Source: JBBTCX01 sp964494205
Lineage (GTDB): Bacteria; Planctomycetota; Phycisphaerae; UBA1845
DNA length: 64,000 nucleotides
Reading direction: 5' to 3'
NCBI GenBank assembly: GCA_964494205.1
Contig: CAZBRD010000005.1
Location: forward strand, 62,001 to 126,000
Shown: positions 9,314-17,434 of the stretch, piece by piece
How positions within the stretch are numbered: position 1 is the first letter of the stretch
Layout of the letters: each line of letters starts with the position of its first letter
Position numbers and translations under genes: made by a program
The notes under the pieces: model-generated
Told to the model about the DNA's origin: nothing
What the model saw: only the letters and a program-made list of their open reading frames with translations
Database searches by the model: none

Positions 9314-10263
9314 GTGATATTTGGAGTGACGGGTGGCGCTACAATTGGCTCAATCGACTGACTCAGGTTCATCAGCCCCAATCTATCAATTCGCGCTCGC
9401 GCATTCGGAATGTTCGCGAATAATCGCTCCGAATCCCACAAATCAACGAACACGCGACCGCTATTCCGCGAAAGCCCGTATTCGTGCACTTCCTCCAGCG
9501 AGTCGAGCGTGGGGCTCGCAAACAAACCATCGCGCTCAAGCTGCTCCATGATGCCGTTTCCCGTGCGCGTGGGAATCACTGCGCAACATTCAACGCCGTT
9601 ATCGAATGCAAAATCGATCGACCGTTTGGCCCAAAAGACACCCTCCTCTTCAGTAAGAAACGGCGGACGTAGCAGAACAAAGGCACGCACCGAAATGCCC
9701 CGCTCAAGAAGTCTCTTTGTCTCGCGTGAAAAGTCCTCTAGTGTCATTCGCTTGTTCAGCCGCGGCAGCACGTCTGGATGCACGGTCTCCAGCCCCATCG
9801 CGACTTGCAACTTTGGCCGCAACTTCTCCTTAAATTCCCAGCATCGTCGGCCAATCAGCGAAGGATGACTCTCGACAATCACCGTTTCAAAATCCGCGAC
9901 CAGCGTCGCGATTTCCGCGTAATCCTCGTGCGGTATCGCGTTCGAGTCGAAGAAGTTGCCGCTGTTGTAGAGCTTGATGTGTTGCGCGGGCGGACACTCG
10001 TTCATCGCGAATCGAATTTGCTCCGGAATCATGCCGGGCGATAATCGCTCGTCGAGCGTGTTCTTCCACAAATCGCAATACAGACATCGAAATGGGCATT
10101 CGCGATTGGTGAGGAACACCGTGAGCACGTCCTCGACGCGTCCGCTCTCGCTTCGCTCCGGTTCAACCAGAAACGCGTACGGACGATTTGGCTCAACTTT
10201 ATTTTTCGACGGGCGAAGTTGAAGAATCTGCTCGTCGGTGAATTGCGGCAGCGGGCTATGCAT
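9310..10263 (-). CDS. Radical SAM enzyme
   Basis: A 317-residue radical SAM protein with the [4Fe-4S] motif C56-x3-C60-x2-C63 in NRECPFRCLYCDLW, a KLYNSGNFFD block in the SAM-binding region and MGLETVHPDVLPRLNKRMT, the (E/Q)xxxxxxxxxLN(K) pattern shared with Elp3-like and RaSEA-like enzymes. There is no Cys-rich SPASM tail. The ATG at 10263 was chosen because it overlaps the end of the upstream ligase gene by eight bases; a start at 10299 would overlap by 44. Its own stop overlaps the flavoprotein start by four bases. Role in the cassette is unknown; radical-based modification of an amide-containing intermediate is a plausible guess only. Confidence 0.88.
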   Translation of the reverse strand: MHSPLPQFTDEQILQLRPSKNKVEPNRPYAFLVEPERSESGRVEDVLTVFLTNRECPFRCLYCDLWKNTLDERLSPGMIPEQIRFAMNECPPAQHIKLYNSGNFFDSNAIPHEDYAEIATLVADFETVIVESHPSLIGRRCWEFKEKLRPKLQVAMGLETVHPDVLPRLNKRMTLEDFSRETKRLLERGISVRAFVLLRPPFLTEEEGVFWAKRSIDFAFDNGVECCAVIPTRTGNGIMEQLERDGLFASPTLDSLEEVHEYGLSRNSGRVFVDLWDSERLFANIPNARARIDRLGLMNLSQSIEPIVAPPVTPNIT

Positions 10264-11584
10264 ATTGTGCGTGGAACATTTGTCGATAGGTCTGCTCATC
10301 GCCGCCGAATATTGATCGAGCGTTTTCCTCTCGCATGACGCCGTGCTGAAAACGCCGCTTTTCGAACACCGGCATGTCGAACCCCGTTACAGCCTGCACG
10401 CCGCGCGACACGATTTCTCCTTTGAGCAAATAAAGGCGATCCGTCTGGTAATCGGTCAGCTTTACAAACGGAATCGCTTCGGCGGCATCGATGACGCGCG
10501 GCGACGTGAACGGACTGTACGAATCGAAACCATATTTCGCACTCGGCGCATACGTACGCGCATACCCGCGACTCTGCCCACCGGAATAAGTGAGCGAATG
10601 CTTGATCGACTCGACCCCCCACCCTTCCTGATACAACATGCGGTTGTTGATTACGCTTCGTATCGTCAGCTCGCTGTTTTCCTCGATTGGATAGTCCTTC
10701 AGGTTTTCATCGCCGCCGTCGCCATCGAGAGCATATTTCCAATCAGGATATCGCTCGCGCACGCCGCGACACAACGCAGCCGCCATCGCCCCGGCTTCGA
10801 CATCGAGCGGCTTGTAGTCCTCGATGAGTTTTACCGCAGCTTCTGCATCGACATACGATCGCGGCACGTCGATAGTCTCGTGAAACACGTCAAGATCGAG
10901 TTGCTTCAAGAAGTTCCTCGCTTGTGCAAGATCAGACCCTTGGCCATCGACGCTCAAAGTGAACGCCTTCAATCGCGCAGGGTTCATGCTAAGGTCCAAC
11001 ATCGCGCGATACGTCAAAAGAAAAATGCACCCGCTATCAACTCCGCCAGAGAAAAACACGCCAACTGGTGCACCCGCTGGAATCGATCGCAGCCACTTCG
11101 TAGTTTCATCATAAGCGCGACTGACATATCGCTGGCCGATCACATCGAGGTCGGTCGACTGCGTGCCCATCTCCGGTGCGAAGAATCGTCGATAAGTTGG
11201 GTTCGGATCAGGGCAGCCCAGCAACCGCAACTCAACCAGATAATGTGCCGGCACCATTCGCGTATAAGAGGGATGAAACTGGTCACCCATCCCTCGTTCG
11301 CTAAGCCACTGATGTATCCCGTCGATGCGATCGCTGATGACCAAACCCGGCCCATCCGCATGTTTGAAAATGAAATAACGCATCAATCGACCGATCGTGC
11401 GGGCCATGCGAACCGTAGTGCCATCGCGTGCCACCAGCGCAAACTGTCCATCGATTGCGTTAATTCGTGAAGGTTCGCCCTGCCGCACGATTTCACGTGC
11501 TTCGTCAACGCTCATTCCAAACAAGACATTCCGCGCGGGGTCGAGCAGATCATGAACCGTCTGAACGAATTTTTGTAATGGCAT
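10256..11584 (-). CDS. Asparagine-synthetase-like ATP-dependent amide ligase lacking the glutaminase cysteine
   Basis: 442 residues. The C-terminal half is an asparagine-synthetase B domain: PP-loop FFSGGVDSG (178-185) and DGDGGDEN with the acidic residues that hold Mg-PPi. The N-terminal domain keeps the Ntn-like DGQFALVARDG core but begins MPLQKF, with no Cys at position 2, so it cannot release ammonia from glutamine. This is the layout of beta-lactam synthetase and carbapenam synthetase, which close an amide using an amine in the substrate. It is the first gene of a three-gene overlapping minus-strand unit with the radical SAM and flavoprotein genes, which argues for a shared small-molecule or peptide-modifying pathway rather than asparagine supply. 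Confidence 0.85.
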   Translation of the reverse strand: MPLQKFVQTVHDLLDPARNVLFGMSVDEAREIVRQGEPSRINAIDGQFALVARDGTTVRMARTIGRLMRYFIFKHADGPGLVISDRIDGIHQWLSERGMGDQFHPSYTRMVPAHYLVELRLLGCPDPNPTYRRFFAPEMGTQSTDLDVIGQRYVSRAYDETTKWLRSIPAGAPVGVFFSGGVDSGCIFLLTYRAMLDLSMNPARLKAFTLSVDGQGSDLAQARNFLKQLDLDVFHETIDVPRSYVDAEAAVKLIEDYKPLDVEAGAMAAALCRGVRERYPDWKYALDGDGGDENLKDYPIEENSELTIRSVINNRMLYQEGWGVESIKHSLTYSGGQSRGYARTYAPSAKYGFDSYSPFTSPRVIDAAEAIPFVKLTDYQTDRLYLLKGEIVSRGVQAVTGFDMPVFEKRRFQHGVMREENARSIFGGDEQTYRQMFHAQYA

Positions 11585-11655
11585 GAGCTGATCTTAGCCC
11601 GAACCAATTGACCGCACAAAGATCGATCGCACCTAAGGGTTCGTTAGCAATGGAA

Positions 11656-11688
11656 GGGTGGCGCGGTCAAGCAGCAGATTGGCCGTGG
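11656..11688 (+). repeat. R5 interspersed repeat, diverged copy
   Basis: Matches the R5 pattern GGGTGGCACGGTCAAGC...TTGGCCGTGG with changes. The other copies are at 41750-41783 and 44347-44380. Lies between pilT and the ligase gene. Confidence 0.6.
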
Positions 11689-11772
11689 TTAAGGCTGCGT
11701 GGCATCGGCGAGCCCTCAACCATCAGGACAATTCTCTTACAAATGTAGGTTGACACAACGATGATTCGGTAA

Positions 11773-11805
11773 GTGGCATTTCCAAGCGAAGCGCCGCCAT
11801 GCACG
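11773..11805 (+). repeat. R6 interspersed repeat
   Basis: Matches the R6 pattern GTGGCAT...CCAAGCG-A-AGCGCCGCCATGCACG. Related copies at 13871-13900 and 49072-49105. Confidence 0.6.
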
Positions 11806-11832
11806 ATTGAAACACCTGTCAAACTTGAACTT

Positions 11833-12969
11833 CTACCGCCCCCCGCGCACGCGCCCCACCAGGCTTTGCGCCGAGGTCTTGATTCCTTTCACCGATGACG
11901 CCAGCGCTTCACGACTCGGAGCGTATTCCATCGCGGTGTCGTAGTGTACGTATTCTTTTTCAATCAGCTCGGCCAACGAGACTGTGAACGATCTCATGCC
12001 TTCCTCGAAGCATTGCGAAATGATTGCGGGCAGGTCGCCGTCCTCCTCGTGCAGGATCTTGTCTTTCACGACCGAGTTGTTCAGCAACACCTCCGTCGCC
12101 GGATATCGCTTGCCCTCTTCAATGCCGGGCAGCAACCGCTGACACATGATGGCGGTCAAACTGTTGGCCATCGACGAGCGAATAAACGCGTGCTCCGTTC
12201 GCGGGAAGAACTCAAGAATGCGCGAAAACGTCTGTTGCGCGTCGCTGCAGTGCAATGAGCCCAGCACCAAGTGACCAGTCTCCGCCGATTGAATGGCTGC
12301 GAGCATCGTTTCCTTATCGCGCATTTCGCCGATGAAGATGCAGTCCGGGTCCTGCCGAACAACGTACCGCAATGCCTCTGCATAGCTAGGAATATCGATG
12401 CCGATCTCGCGCTGCGAAATAATCGATTTCTTCGCGTGGAAAACGTACTCAATCGGGTCTTCAACCGTAATGATGTGCATGCTGCGCGTCTGATTGACGT
12501 GCTCTAGCATCGACGCCAGCGTGCTGCTCTTGCCGCTGCCGGTCACGCCGCTGACCAGGATCAACCCGTTCAGACTCTTCATGATCGTCTGCCGATACAC
12601 ATCCGGCAGCGTCAATTCATCAAAAGATGGAATCTTGCTTTGCACGCGCCGGATAGCCGTGTGCATTTCCCCCGTCGAGCGAAACATGTTGATGCGGTAC
12701 CGATCGCCCGAACTCCCCCGCGCGGAAAAATCGAGATCGCCGCGCTCATCGTACTCCGCACGCCGAGCCGCTGGTACGAGGTCCGCCAGCATCGCTTCAA
12801 TATAGCCGCTCTCTGTAATCGGCGGCGTCTCAATCCTTCGCAGGTGGCCAGCCACGCGGAAGTACGGTGAATATCCCACCTTCATGTGCAAGTCAGATGC
12901 GCCCAGCTGCGTCATCGCCGTGAGCAACTTGTCAATCATCTCCTTCGGCGGAAGCAACTGGTCTAACAC
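11833..12969 (-). CDS. pilT: PilT/PilU-type type IV pilus retraction ATPase
   Basis: A 378-residue hexameric AAA-type secretion ATPase that would depolymerise type IV pili at the inner membrane. Walker A is GVTGSGKSST (141-150); the Asp box TVEDPIEYVF, the Walker B region DPDCIFIGEMRDKET and the His box GHLVLGSLHCSDAQQ follow in order, and AxxxLHxKVG-type N terminus (GASDLHMKVG) is present. The start is GTG at 12969 with GGAG seven bases upstream. The extended C terminus (CFEEGMRSFTVSLAELIEKEYVHYDTAMEYA) resembles PilU more than PilT. It lies 25 bases downstream of a coiled-coil membrane protein gene, likely an operon. No pilin genes are in the window. Confidence 0.93.
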   Translation of the reverse strand: MLDQLLPPKEMIDKLLTAMTQLGASDLHMKVGYSPYFRVAGHLRRIETPPITESGYIEAMLADLVPAARRAEYDERGDLDFSARGSSGDRYRINMFRSTGEMHTAIRRVQSKIPSFDELTLPDVYRQTIMKSLNGLILVSGVTGSGKSSTLASMLEHVNQTRSMHIITVEDPIEYVFHAKKSIISQREIGIDIPSYAEALRYVVRQDPDCIFIGEMRDKETMLAAIQSAETGHLVLGSLHCSDAQQTFSRILEFFPRTEHAFIRSSMANSLTAIMCQRLLPGIEEGKRYPATEVLLNNSVVKDKILHEEDGDLPAIISQCFEEGMRSFTVSLAELIEKEYVHYDTAMEYAPSREALASSVKGIKTSAQSLVGRVRGGR

Positions 12970-12994
12970 AAAACGTCTCCTCTACATTCTCATT

Positions 12995-13759
12995 TTATCG
13001 CACGAGCGCGACCAAGCTGATCACGCTGGCTACGACAGCCACGCAAACCGCCACCACTGAAAAAATGGTGAATCGCTTCGTCTGCTCGCTCAGCAACTCA
13101 GCCACGCGCTGCTCGCGCAAGGCGGAATCGTTATGCAATTGGGTTAGCGCGGAAGCCGATTCCTGCGTAGCGTTGCCGAGCTTCTCCACGGCCCCGCGAA
13201 AACCATCGAGTGTCGTCGTAACCGATTCCGTCGTACGCCGCATCCCGTCGAGTTGATGACTGACATGCGTCATCGTTTCGCGCTGTGCATCTGCCAAGTC
13301 AGGTAATTGAGTGAGCGACTCTTCCAGCCGACGCAAGGAGTTCGCTTGTGTCTCCGCGCGGCCTTCAAGCGACTCCAGCAGATCGCGCGACCGCTCCGAA
13401 GTTTCGGGCACACGAGCGAGAGAATCCGCCATCTTGGTAATGGCCTCGGCTATCGTAGCTGACCGCTCCTCCTGAACCACCATGTGCCGCTGCATGGACT
13501 CGATGAGTTGGATGACCTTGCTGTAACCCTCTTCCAGTCGCTCGATGGCTGACTCGCGATGCCCCAGCCGAAACCGCGACAATCGCCCACCACCACCGCC
13601 GCCATCCCCCGATCCGCTGCCCATTCCCGATGGGTCAATCGCATCTGAGAGCGTAGAAGTGCCGAGCACGCCGTCGGGCGAATCGAGCATCTCCTCGCCG
13701 CGTGACGGCCGGAACCAATGCCCCACCCGAGACCAAAACGTGGACTTATCCGAACTCAT
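12995..13759 (-). CDS. Tail-anchored coiled-coil protein upstream of pilT
   Basis: 254 residues. A short basic N-terminal segment (FWSRVGHWFRPSRGEEM) is followed by an acidic and Gly-rich linker (GSGSGDGGGGGG), about 140 residues of heptad-rich coiled coil, and one C-terminal membrane helix (IFSVVAVCVAVVASVISLVALVR), so the bulk faces the cytoplasm. The coiled coil resembles chemoreceptor-type bundles in texture but lacks the signalling hairpin. The start at 13759 has GGAGG nine bases upstream; the ATG at 13765 is only three bases from it, and longer frames run into repeat R6. Function unknown; linkage to pilT suggests a role at pili or polar complexes. Confidence 0.75.
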   Translation of the reverse strand: MSSDKSTFWSRVGHWFRPSRGEEMLDSPDGVLGTSTLSDAIDPSGMGSGSGDGGGGGGRLSRFRLGHRESAIERLEEGYSKVIQLIESMQRHMVVQEERSATIAEAITKMADSLARVPETSERSRDLLESLEGRAETQANSLRRLEESLTQLPDLADAQRETMTHVSHQLDGMRRTTESVTTTLDGFRGAVEKLGNATQESASALTQLHNDSALREQRVAELLSEQTKRFTIFSVVAVCVAVVASVISLVALVR

Positions 13760-13870
13760 TGCCATATGCCTCCGCATCTGTGGCCGATGAGGAAACCCGG
13801 ACAATCCGTCAGTCCGCCTCATCGAACCGATCGCCATCCATAGTCGATTCTCGCGAGCCCGAGGGCCGGT

Positions 13871-13900
13871 GTGATATGGCCAAGCGCAGCGCCGCCATGT
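13871..13900 (+). repeat. R6 interspersed repeat
   Basis: ATGGCCAAGCGCAGCGCCGC core, close to the copies at 11773 and 49072. Confidence 0.55.
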
Positions 13901-14110
13901 CGATAACCCGCCGACTCGCGAATTACGTGCGAAACCATCCGATCGATCTGTCGTTTCGCACGTGTCGATTGTATCGGCCATCGTTTCCGCCTTCAACGAA
14001 CCGAAATTGACGTAACCCTAGCGCAGCTGCACTATTACGTAACTAAGGGCAACAATCGTTTAGTCGAACCGCTTGGCTGTTGTTACTAACATTTAATCCG
14101 ACATCATCCG

Positions 14111-14146
14111 TCTCCCTCTTGGGGAGAGGGCAGGGTGAGGGGCTCT
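14111..14146 (+). repeat. R1 interspersed repeat in the leader of the TPR gene
   Basis: TCTCCCTCTTGGGGAGAGGG followed by CAGGGTGAGGGGCTCT. CTCCC and GGGAG can form a hairpin. The GAGGGG of the repeat sits nine bases before the ATG at 14152 and appears to act as the ribosome-binding site. Confidence 0.8.
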
Positions 14147-14151
14147 CTAAT

Positions 14152-14463
14152 ATGACCCGAAAAGAAAAACTACTGAAAATGATCGAGACCGACGCCAAGG
14201 ACCCCTTCCTCCGCTTCGGCCTCGCGATGGAGTACGCCAAAGAAGGCGACAAGAAGCAGGCGATTGCACATTTCGACCAAGCTATCGCCCTCGATGCCAA
14301 CTACTGCGTGGCCTATTACCACAAAGGCAAAACACTCGTCGAATCCGGCGACATGGATCAAGCACGCGACGTCATCAAGAAGGGAATCCAAGCGGCTCAG
14401 TCTGCCGGTGACGCCCACACCGAAAGCGAACTTTCCGAACTACTTATGACTTTGGTTGACTAA
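14152..14463 (+). CDS. Small TPR-repeat protein
   Basis: A 103-residue cytoplasmic protein made of about two tetratricopeptide repeats: FLRFGLAMEYAKEGDKKQAI with AHFDQAIALDANYCVAY, then YHKGKTLVESGDMDQARDVI with KKGIQAAQSAGD. The TPR consensus residues (Leu, Gly/Ala, Tyr, Ala, Pro-less helix pairs) are clear. Such mini-TPR proteins act as protein-interaction scaffolds; the partner is unknown. The start at 14152 is set by the GAGGGG nine bases upstream, which belongs to repeat R1; the longer frame from 14080 would translate that repeat. Confidence 0.85.
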   Translation: MTRKEKLLKMIETDAKDPFLRFGLAMEYAKEGDKKQAIAHFDQAIALDANYCVAYYHKGKTLVESGDMDQARDVIKKGIQAAQSAGDAHTESELSELLMTLVD

Positions 14464-14480
14464 CTCGTCAGAGATATAAT
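14452..14480 (+). promoter_or_regulatory. Candidate sigma-70-type promoter for the dockerin-like gene
   Basis: A perfect TATAAT (14475-14480) with a weak TTGGTT 17 bases upstream (14452-14457, inside the end of the TPR gene). The GTG start at 14498 is only about 11 bases from the expected transcription start, giving a nearly leaderless mRNA. Confidence 0.4.
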
Positions 14481-14497
14481 CATCGTCGGGCGTCTTT

Positions 14498-15610
14498 GTG
14501 AAAACTCGCATTCTTATTGGCTTCTGCATCGCGGCAATATCTGAAATTTCACCGGCTGACGAATTGCTGTATCGCTACGAAGGCAACGTGGCACCCTACG
14601 ATCCCTCCGCTGGCTGGCTCCATTTTGACCCTTGCGAGTCACCTCCGTGTACCGAAGTAATCGAAAATGGAACGTTTGGCTTGCAGTTCGACCATCCACC
14701 ACCGGGGGACATCGTCAATTACCATCATTGGATCGTACCTCCCCAAGAGCCGCCACCGCCCACACTATGGGTCGAGTGGCATTACCGTTCTAATCATCCA
14801 CTTGGTCCAAACTTCTATAGTTGCGATGGGTCATTCACTTTGCGCTACCGCAACGTACTCGAAGTCGTGAACACCTATGGGAATGCGGCGATTTCTTTCG
14901 GGGGAGACGATATTATTTACCCACTCGCTCTTGAAGAATTACATACCTATCGCTTTGAAAGTCTTGACGGGAACAACTATCGCATCGTTGTCGATGGTCT
15001 TAATCTCAGCCAAGGAAGTGGCAATCACGAAATAGGAAACAACTATCTGCAATTCGGCTCCCTCGCTGGTACGTGTGACGAGTGGGAGAGCTTACCGTTT
15101 GTTTACAACCAATGGGATTTTATTCGCTACGGTACAATCAGTAGTGGAGAGCGAATTGTCGTAGCCGATCCGCCGAGTGGTTTTCTGAACCCAAACATCT
15201 ATAGTAGCATCGATCGCTTCACCATCACGTATGACTCGCCGAACTATGCGTACATCGACGACATCACCATTGAAGTGTCCGGTGGCGACGCCCCGCAGGT
15301 CGTCGCCACCAAGCGCCTCGACAACGGCCCATCCGATGTTTTGCAAATCGTTCTCAATCGTCCCCTACCAGCTAACGAACGTACGACTTTCACGTTCAAC
15401 GACGGCGAAGTGATCAACATCGTTTCTTACACCTTCCAACTCGGCGACATCAACGCCGATGGACGTTGGAACCTATTCGACTTCGCTGCCTTGCAGAATT
15501 GCTTTTTCCAACTGACCCACACCACTAACTGCGCGGCCTTTGACTTTGACACGAACTTGATCATCGATCCGGCTGATTACTACCAGTTCAGCACAATCCT
15601 GACTCCGTGA
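14498..15610 (+). CDS. Secreted protein with C-terminal dockerin-like domain
   Basis: A 370-residue exported protein. The N terminus (MKTRILIGFCIAAISEISPAD) is a short signal peptide; the start is GTG. The body is a beta-rich domain resembling LamG/concanavalin-type folds (EELHTYRFESLDGNNYRIVVDG), then a linker rich in Asp, and a C-terminal calcium-type dockerin-like repeat: GDINADGRWNLFDFAALQ and FDFDTNLIIDPADYYQF. Dockerin-like ends of this kind are frequent in planctomycete secreted proteins without any cohesin partner being known. No catalytic motif was recognised. It may have its own promoter (TATAAT at 14475). Confidence 0.78.
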   Translation: MKTRILIGFCIAAISEISPADELLYRYEGNVAPYDPSAGWLHFDPCESPPCTEVIENGTFGLQFDHPPPGDIVNYHHWIVPPQEPPPPTLWVEWHYRSNHPLGPNFYSCDGSFTLRYRNVLEVVNTYGNAAISFGGDDIIYPLALEELHTYRFESLDGNNYRIVVDGLNLSQGSGNHEIGNNYLQFGSLAGTCDEWESLPFVYNQWDFIRYGTISSGERIVVADPPSGFLNPNIYSSIDRFTITYDSPNYAYIDDITIEVSGGDAPQVVATKRLDNGPSDVLQIVLNRPLPANERTTFTFNDGEVINIVSYTFQLGDINADGRWNLFDFAALQNCFFQLTHTTNCAAFDFDTNLIIDPADYYQFSTILTP

Positions 15611-15660
15611 CCTGGTGCACCTGTGACGACACCCCTCAAAAAACAAAACTAAGTAACCAC

Positions 15661-15689
15661 TTGCGTCCATTTCCTTATCTTGCTACATT
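15661..15689 (+). promoter_or_regulatory. Promoter of the tetR-SRPBCC unit
   Basis: TTGCGT (15661-15666), 17-base spacer, TACATT (15684-15689). Expected transcription start is about 15696, inside the palindrome at 15694-15707. Confidence 0.55.
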
Positions 15690-15693
15690 ATTA

Positions 15694-15707
15694 GTTGATC
15701 GATCAAC
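15694..15707. promoter_or_regulatory. Palindromic TetR-family operator
   Basis: GTTGATCGATCAAC, a perfect 14-bp palindrome placed over the expected transcription start, five bases before the ATG of the TetR gene. Position and symmetry fit an autoregulatory operator. Confidence 0.65.
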
Positions 15708-15711
15708 AAAC

Positions 15712-16404
15712 ATGGACGATCACGCGAAAGATCCCTTGGCGATCCAACCGGAAACGCCGACTCGTGAACGGCTCGTGTTAGCCGCGCGGAAGCTCTTTTT
15801 GATGCAGGGTTATGAAGCCACCTCGATGTCGCAGATTCTGTCCGAAGCAGGGGTCAACAGCGGCAGCCTCTACTATTACTTCAAGAGCAAAGAGGAATTG
15901 CTCCTCGCTGTGCTCGACTTCTACGCAGCCGCCCTGCAACCCGTACTCCTGCAACCGATCTGGCAAAACGTGGCCGACCCAATTGAGCGCGTCTTTGCCC
16001 TCATGGGCGGCTATCGCGAGATGCTCGTCGTCACGCACTACACAGCCGGGTGTCCGATCGGCAACCTCGCTCTCGAAATGTCCGAGCGATCCGAGAAAGC
16101 CCGTGAGAAAATCTCGCAAAACTTTGAGGGCTGGCGCATGGCTGTCCGCCAGTGCTTCTTCGACGCCCGCGAGCAACTCCCAGCCAATCTCGATCGCGAC
16201 AAAATCGCCACGCTTGTCCTCTCGATCATGGAGGGCGGCGTGATGCTCTCCCGTTCGCATCGCAGCATCGAACCTTTCGACTCATCGATCGCGATGATGC
16301 GCGATTACATCATCCGACTTCAAAACGAAGCGAAGCTGACGTCTCATTCTAAAAACGAATCGCTCGCGCCGCAGAGTCAGGCCGAGCGTCAGGAAAAACA
16401 TTGA
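15712..16404 (+). CDS. TetR/AcrR family transcriptional regulator
   Basis: A 230-residue repressor. The N-terminal helix-turn-helix is clear: RERLVLAARKLFLMQGYEAT, SMSQILSEAGVNSGSLYYYF, KSKEELLLAVLDFY. The C-terminal ligand domain contains HYTAGCPIGNLALEMSE, close to the GCP(I/L)GNL motif of the AcrR/NemR-like branch that responds to electrophiles through Cys. The ATG at 15712 follows a perfect palindrome that overlaps the expected transcription start, so it probably represses itself and the SRPBCC gene that starts 17 bases after its stop. The inducing compound is unknown. Confidence 0.93.
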   Translation: MDDHAKDPLAIQPETPTRERLVLAARKLFLMQGYEATSMSQILSEAGVNSGSLYYYFKSKEELLLAVLDFYAAALQPVLLQPIWQNVADPIERVFALMGGYREMLVVTHYTAGCPIGNLALEMSERSEKAREKISQNFEGWRMAVRQCFFDAREQLPANLDRDKIATLVLSIMEGGVMLSRSHRSIEPFDSSIAMMRDYIIRLQNEAKLTSHSKNESLAPQSQAERQEKH

Positions 16405-16420
16405 AAGGAGCTAAGAAAAC

Positions 16421-17431
16421 ATGACCCCCAGAATTTCCCTCCCATCAGTCCTTGTAGTTTCGCTAGCCACAATCGTGCCAACGGTCGCCTTCGCGGCCGA
16501 GCGCACCATCCGCGTCGAAAAGATCATTCCCGCGACGATCGACGACGTGTGGCACTGCTGGACCACCAGCGAAGGGGCTGCCAGTTTCGCGCCATCGAAA
16601 GCCAACGTTGAGCTTCGCGTCGGCGGACCGTTCGAATGGTATTTCGCGCCGGATGCACCCGAAGGGAGTCGCGGCAGCGAGGGCTGCAAAGTTCTCAGCT
16701 ACGTTCCAAAGAAAATGCTCTCATTCTCGTGGAATGCCCCGCCGAAAATCCCGAATCTCCGCAACGCCGGCGCTCGCACCAACGTCGTTGTCCTGTTCGA
16801 CGAACTCGCACCGAATCGCGTGAAGGTAACGATCTCCCAAATCATTTCCGAAGAAGGCCCCGATTGGGACACCTACTACGAATATTTCAACAACGCCTGG
16901 CCACGAGTGCTGACCGCCCTCTATGAAAAATATGCACCGAAATCGAGCGAGCCCGCCGCCAAGCCAACGCTCGATGTGTTCGCGCCCTTCATCGGCGAGT
17001 GGAAAACAGAAGGCGTGTGGGAAGACCCAAAAACAGGCTCGATGCGCATCGTCTACGAATGGGCATTGGACAAGAAAGCCGTCGTCGTGAAATCGTACGT
17101 CGATCGCGACGGCAGCGAACAATTGGTTTACGAGACGATCTGTAGTCTGCACCCGCAAACCGGCGAAATCACCTTCCGCAGCGACTCAGTATGGGATGTT
17201 CTCTATCAGGGCATCGCCGAAGCAAAAGCCGACGGCACACTCGAATACACCTGGTTCGACTACGCCAAGGAAGGAACCCGCACTTGGCGACAGACGATCA
17301 CACTCAACGGCGATAAGTACGATTGGAAAGTCTTTAAGAAGAGCGACAGCGGCTGGACGATCGCCAAGGAAAGCACATTCAAGAAAACCGCAGGCGCTAC
17401 GACCGAAGCGAAATCAGCGAGTGCGAAATAG
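16421..17431 (+). CDS. Secreted SRPBCC (AHSA1-like) protein with second beta-barrel domain
   Basis: A 336-residue protein with a signal peptide (ISLPSVLVVSLATIVPTVAFA). Residues about 25-165 form an SRPBCC/AHSA1 domain (IPATIDDVWHCWTTSEG, LRVGGPFEWYF, VLFDELAPNRVKVTIS, YYEYFNNAWPRVLTALYEKY), a hydrophobic-ligand fold usually found in the cytoplasm. Residues about 180-320 resemble a DUF1579-like beta-barrel (FAPFIGEWKTEGVWEDPKTG, SLHPQTGEITFRS). AGGAG lies 11 bases before the start. It is co-transcribed with the TetR regulator, so it is probably the regulated gene; it may bind or sense a lipophilic compound in the periplasm. Confidence 0.82.
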   Translation: MTPRISLPSVLVVSLATIVPTVAFAAERTIRVEKIIPATIDDVWHCWTTSEGAASFAPSKANVELRVGGPFEWYFAPDAPEGSRGSEGCKVLSYVPKKMLSFSWNAPPKIPNLRNAGARTNVVVLFDELAPNRVKVTISQIISEEGPDWDTYYEYFNNAWPRVLTALYEKYAPKSSEPAAKPTLDVFAPFIGEWKTEGVWEDPKTGSMRIVYEWALDKKAVVVKSYVDRDGSEQLVYETICSLHPQTGEITFRSDSVWDVLYQGIAEAKADGTLEYTWFDYAKEGTRTWRQTITLNGDKYDWKVFKKSDSGWTIAKESTFKKTAGATTEAKSASAK

Positions 17432-17434
17432 TAG

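Larger units (their letters stand above)
13760..14151. other. Divergent intergenic region with repeats
   Basis: This 392-bp stretch separates the coiled-coil gene from the TPR gene. It contains an R6 repeat (13871-13900) and an R1 repeat (14111-14146). A reading frame crossing it (13996 to 13759) is an artificial N-terminal extension. A TTGACG at about 14008 could be a -35 element, but I see no good -10. Confidence 0.5.

Noticed and set aside
10343..11470. 375-residue open frame opposite the AsnB-like ligase
   Set aside because: Shadow frame; the PP-loop and overlapping-gene structure support the minus strand.
13766..13996. N-terminal extension of the coiled-coil protein
   Set aside because: Passes through repeat R6, while GGAGG sits correctly for the start at 13759.
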